DNA from: Pelecanus crispus
Lineage: Eukaryota > Chordata > Aves > Pelecaniformes > Pelecanidae
Assembly (NCBI RefSeq): GCF_030463565.1
Contig: NC_134676.1
Location: 30,319,228-30,383,227 of the forward strand
Length of the DNA stretch: 64,000 bases
Direction: 5' to 3'
The stretch's first letter is position 1, and every line of letters starts with the position of its first letter. Of the stretch, positions 59,801-64,000 are shown piece after piece. The translations under genes were made by a program, and so were the position numbers. The notes below the pieces were generated by a model that had not been told where the DNA came from, did not search any database, and saw nothing but the letters and a program-made list of their open reading frames with translations.

Positions 59801-62800
59801 TACGGGCATAATAATAACTCTACACATGTCCAGACAAATGCTAATGAAACATCTAGCTTCAGTTTTTCTCCTGAATTTTTAAAAGATTGCAAAGATGCAA
59901 AGATTTTGTTTACTTTTTTGTGGTTTTTTTGCCAATGTAAGATATTTCAAAGGAAAAAAAGTCTACTTTTTAAAAAAAAAATAGATTTTTGCTTTGTGAT
60001 AGGAGAAGCAGAGTCTTTGAACTTAGCTCTTGCTAGTTTTTGTACTGGTGTAATGCCATTATTTTAAATGATGCTATTTCTGATTTATGCTAGAGAGATC
60101 CGCCAGCCCACTTTCTTTGTGCACTGTGAAATTGAGCACTTCTTTTTGTTGTGTACCTACATTTCTTTAATAAAAATAGTTCCCTGAAAATGTCAAAACA
60201 TTCCAAGATTTATTTCTTTCAATACTGTTTTATTCTTAATAGGAAAAATCATATAATTTAAAGTTTGTTTATAATTTTATTTTCTCATAAAATATAAATG
60301 AAAATGATGCTGCTTACTGCCACTATGAAATGTTGGTGCTGAGGAAGAGGGATTCATCCCATCACTTCAGCAGTAACTCAGCTTAACCAGGCACAGGAAG
60401 TCCTGCTTTGCTAGGGGAAGTGCCTAACGCTTAGGGCATTTTTGGGGCGGAGGGGACACACCTTTCCTTTGCCATTTTGTTTCATCTAATTGCAAACCAC
60501 TTGGCACTGTGCTCAGACTTGTAGTCTGCAGTGTGAGCTGGAGGCCTTCTGCTTTGGTGGTAATCATTCTACCCCATCCTTGACTAGTTTTCAGTAAGGA
60601 AATGCTGTTGGTGTCTAATGCTCTGTTACTCCCATTACTGACATCACAGCGTTACCTACTCTTTTCTGCCTCTCTGCCCATGGGATCTGGAGACAGCATG
60701 GTAGCCCTGTGTATCTCCTACAGGGGCATTGCTCTAGTTTTGTGCCAGTCGGAGATCCCAGCCCTTCTAACTTCTTTTTCAGAGTAAAGAAAGTGGAGAT
60801 TAATGTTGCACTGTTGTGCACAGGTGAAGGAGACAGCTTAAGCTAGCTACTACAGCTTCAGACAGATGTGTGTCTGGATATATTCTGCTCCTCAGTACAC
60901 ATGATTTCATCCCAATGCAAATAGCTGCCTGCTCTTTCCCAATCTCCATAACCTTTCCTGGGCATCTGCTATACTATCTCAGCAGTAAGAGGTTTTATAG
61001 AAGGTTTCCTAATTTTTCTTTGATTTTTACTGAGATAAAAATGACTTTATCAAATACTGCATAACAAAGCAGAAACAATGACAACAAAAACTTCACAAAC
61101 AGGATTCTGGGAGTGCATGCCCCTCTCCCATAGGTACCTTGTTTGTCACAGTGCTTTCAGATGAGGTATTACACCTGACTCCTGATAAGAAACTTCATTC
61201 ATTATGTAATACAGGCAGAGAGAAAGACACGCCACCATGGCATGGTGATCGCTGTGTAGTCACTGAGCAGAGACTCTGAATAAAATATAGATTTGTCTAC
61301 ATTTCCAGATGAAAGCAAAGCCTTTAAAAAAAATGTGTAATTATTCTTTAAAAAAGAAATCACATGCACATGGTTTAATTAGAGGGTGTTTGGGGGTTCT
61401 TCAAAATATTATGGTTAATTGTAATTTGACATCATAAATTAGATTCTTGAAAACGATTTTCAGCAGACTTTTAAGTAAGTATAAATCAAAATGCAACAAC
61501 AGCATTTAAAAAAATCTTGGCAATTTGGTGCCTTGAATAGCTGCTAGCTGTCTGTATGAAAATCATTAGTATAATCTGCTTTCACATTCTGCTGAGCACT
61601 TTTGTGCTATTTAAAATCTATCATATACTGATAAATATTGGCTTCCAAACAAATCTGGTGTTGTATTTTTGATGACATTGTTCTTCAGCTTCAGTATTAG
61701 TTTGTTCTTTGGCCTACTGTGTGGAAACAAAAGAGCACTATCAGCAGAAAATCTTGTTAAGGAAAGCTTTTAAAACAACAGAAAGTAAATGCAAATACTT
61801 TATAATGTATACCAATTAAGCTAGTGCTCTTTTCTTTTGCGAGAAGCTAAACTGAGTCTTCCAGAGACCTGTAGGAATTAAAGATTGAAATTAACATGTA
61901 TCTCAGGTATCTCAGTTCAAGCAACTTCCTAAAGTATAAGGAGCGTGGGACTGAATGGCAGTTCCTAAATCCAGTTCCAGTTCTACCGCTGACTTTCTGC
62001 AAAGCCTTGGCTTATTGATTGTACCTTATATTCTCCAACTGCACATTCACATCCACAGCAAGATACCTACCATGCAGGAATATTAGAAGGTTTGACGAAT
62101 GTTTATACACTGTCTTCAAACAATGCTGGCCATTTTTGTTGTGGTTTAATTCCCCAAACTTGAGGCCATTTTTTTCCCCGCTTCTTTTTCCCTGTCTTGT
62201 AAAGGCTATTTCTATTGCTTCTCCTCTGGGACGTAGAGATAAAAGCATTTTATTATCCAGTACAATGACTTCCTAGAAAAACTGGGCTTCTCATTAATCA
62301 TTATCATTAGCCATCAGTGCAATACTGAATGCCTACCTTCCTCTCAGGAAAGAAGCTGTAACTGAAAACACAGAAGACATAAGTAATGAGAGGGGCCTAC
62401 CTTTCCAGATGGTTTTAAATGAAAGCAGCTGCTTTACTGATTTGGTTTTGATGCAGCTCCGCTTCAATTCAGGTTCCACCTGTAGACTTCTAGCTGCATA
62501 GATCTTGCATGCTGCTGAATCCTATGTCATTCACTAAGGTTTTTAAGCATTTTCAACTGAAATTTTGGAAGTGCCTGGTGTCTGTGGCAACCAGAAGATG
62601 CTAGTAAATATGAAATATTGCCTCATATTATCTAACACATGTAACTTCCTGGGGGGCATGTTACCAGCATTTTGGGAAGCTGTGGTATGCTACTGTATTT
62701 ACTAGCACTCCTTGACTGTGTCATTTATTAATTAAATATATCAGGACAAAATTATCTCACCACGGTTCTCAGCTGTAACATCGTATTTCAAATAGGTTCA

Positions 62801-64000
62801 CTATTATGTGTAAAAATCTAGTATGTCAGAAATTTCACTCTTTGATTATCAGGGTTTAGTGAGAATTTTGGGACAGAGCTTTACCTCTATTTACATAGCT
62901 GGAGGAATCCCAGGTCCTGGGATGGCAAGTGGATGTATAAAATACAGCTCTACGGTATAGTTGCTGTCTTCCTTTTTTCAGCTTTTCATACTTCATTCAG
63001 GTGACTGGGCAATGCCTTATGTGTGATGTACTATCTTGTTATTACAGTGTCTTGACACCAATTGATACCTGGTGGATTTCCACTCTTTTTATCCATTTTA
63101 ATAACACTGACCCTCAGGATTTAATAATACCAGAACCAGCAGGGGAAGTGAGGATATTACCAATGCAACAGTGGGTTTAGGAGGTAGAGGACTGCAAAGC
63201 ATGGAGGACAGAAACATCAGAAGGTGGTATAACCCCTTTGATTTTCATATTTGAAAACTTTAAAACCATTTTAAGAGTAACTTCTGCAAAAGGTGATGTA
63301 AAGTAGGAATTGTGGGTCAAAAAGTTCCCTACATTGGCACACGAGAAAATCAGTATGATAGGTAAGAAATTATTTTGCTGGTGATTTTTATGTTTCACAA
63401 AAGTCTTGATTATTTGCCTTTGGTCTTGGTTTTCAAACACATTATGTCATTGAATACCTCTTTGCAATATTTGGTGTTTGAAGTAATGGTAGGTCAGTTC
63501 AATGATGTATAATGAATAACTATGAGTCCTGGAGAGAAAGCTATTAAAATTTCAGTCTGACTTGACTCTAAGCTCTAGGTCACATTTAAATTTAGAAATA
63601 TTTATTTTCTTATCATAATTTTGTGATTTCTATCTGAGGAAATCTGATGTTTTGAGTCAGCCTTCCATTCCATTCTTCTGGCAACATTTTTTTTTTTGTG
63701 CTGACTAAAACTTTAACAGAAAATTTATTAAGGTTTTCACACCAATGCTAATGGACAGAATAAAGCAACAATCACTCTCAGCCTAAAGTTAATGAGGATC
63801 TGACCACTGACTCTTTAGATGATTCCTAGTTTTAGCAACATGAGAAAAATCATTTGAAATATTATCCAAATTATCCATACTAAAATACAGAATATATGAC
63901 ACATATACATCCTCTTGAACATGACATGTTGAAGTTCTGTCATTGTGCCATTTGTTCTAGTCAGTGGCTGACTAGAACAGGTTTCTTTTTTTGGTAAAGT
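56822..64000 (+). other. DOCK8 intron 14 (runs past window edge)
   Basis: More than 7.1 kb of AT-rich intron. I looked for the next exon (human begins NLLYVYPQRLNF) and did not see it. A C-rich run lies at 58207-58242. No LINE or RNA gene was recognised. Confidence 0.75.
58207..58242. repeat. C-rich (CCCCA)n run
   Basis: Six C runs of 3-8 bases separated by single A or TG. The complementary strand is G-rich with enough G runs for a quadruplex. Confidence 0.9.

Noticed and set aside
56822..64000. Search for DOCK8 exon 15
   Set aside because: No segment resembling the start of the DHR-1 domain with fitting splice sites was seen, so the exon is assumed to lie beyond the window.

Overview
This is a window of nuclear DNA from a vertebrate, almost certainly a bird. 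It is AT-rich, with small exons bounded by GT-AG splice sites, two CpG islands, and CR1 LINE copies. At least one CR1 copy keeps the avian-type 3' end (a ggttggactggatgatctt-like box followed by attctatgattct). I cannot name the species from sequence alone. The exon-by-exon match to ZNG1 (formerly CBWD) and DOCK8 corresponds to the human 9p24.3 gene pair. In birds this segment is expected on the Z chromosome near DMRT1, but that placement is general knowledge and not something seen here.

Layout. Positions 1-11909, minus strand, hold the 5' half of ZNG1, the GTP-dependent zinc transferase that loads zinc into METAP1. Eight coding exons encode the first 205 residues; the gene runs off the left edge inside exon 8. 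Its promoter is a CpG island at about 11.56-12.45 kb with a palindromic CRE, a perfect NRF1 palindrome and a GCGCAG hexamer array. Positions 12.45-19.78 kb are intergenic with no gene I can support. A second CpG island at about 19.78-21.26 kb contains DOCK8 exon 1 and a 31-bp tandem repeat carrying one GC box per unit. DOCK8 then occupies the plus strand to the right edge. Fourteen coding exons (20677-56821) encode residues 1-560 plus two bases, and stop just before the DHR-1 (C2) domain. Intron 1 is 18.9 kb and holds two CR1 copies in the same orientation plus an old LINE remnant. Intron 14 extends for more than 7.1 kb past the edge.

The two genes are divergent with separate CpG islands about 8 kb apart. 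No functional link between them is evident, and the arrangement looks like conserved synteny. I found no convincing new biological system. The items most worth a second look are: the abrupt GC-rich DOCK8 exon 6 in an AT-rich setting; the fast-diverging DOCK8 exon 2; the phased GC-box minisatellite in the DOCK8 promoter island; the possible 5' leader intron of ZNG1; and a long open frame antisense to DOCK8 exon 1, at the place where mammals have DOCK8-AS1.
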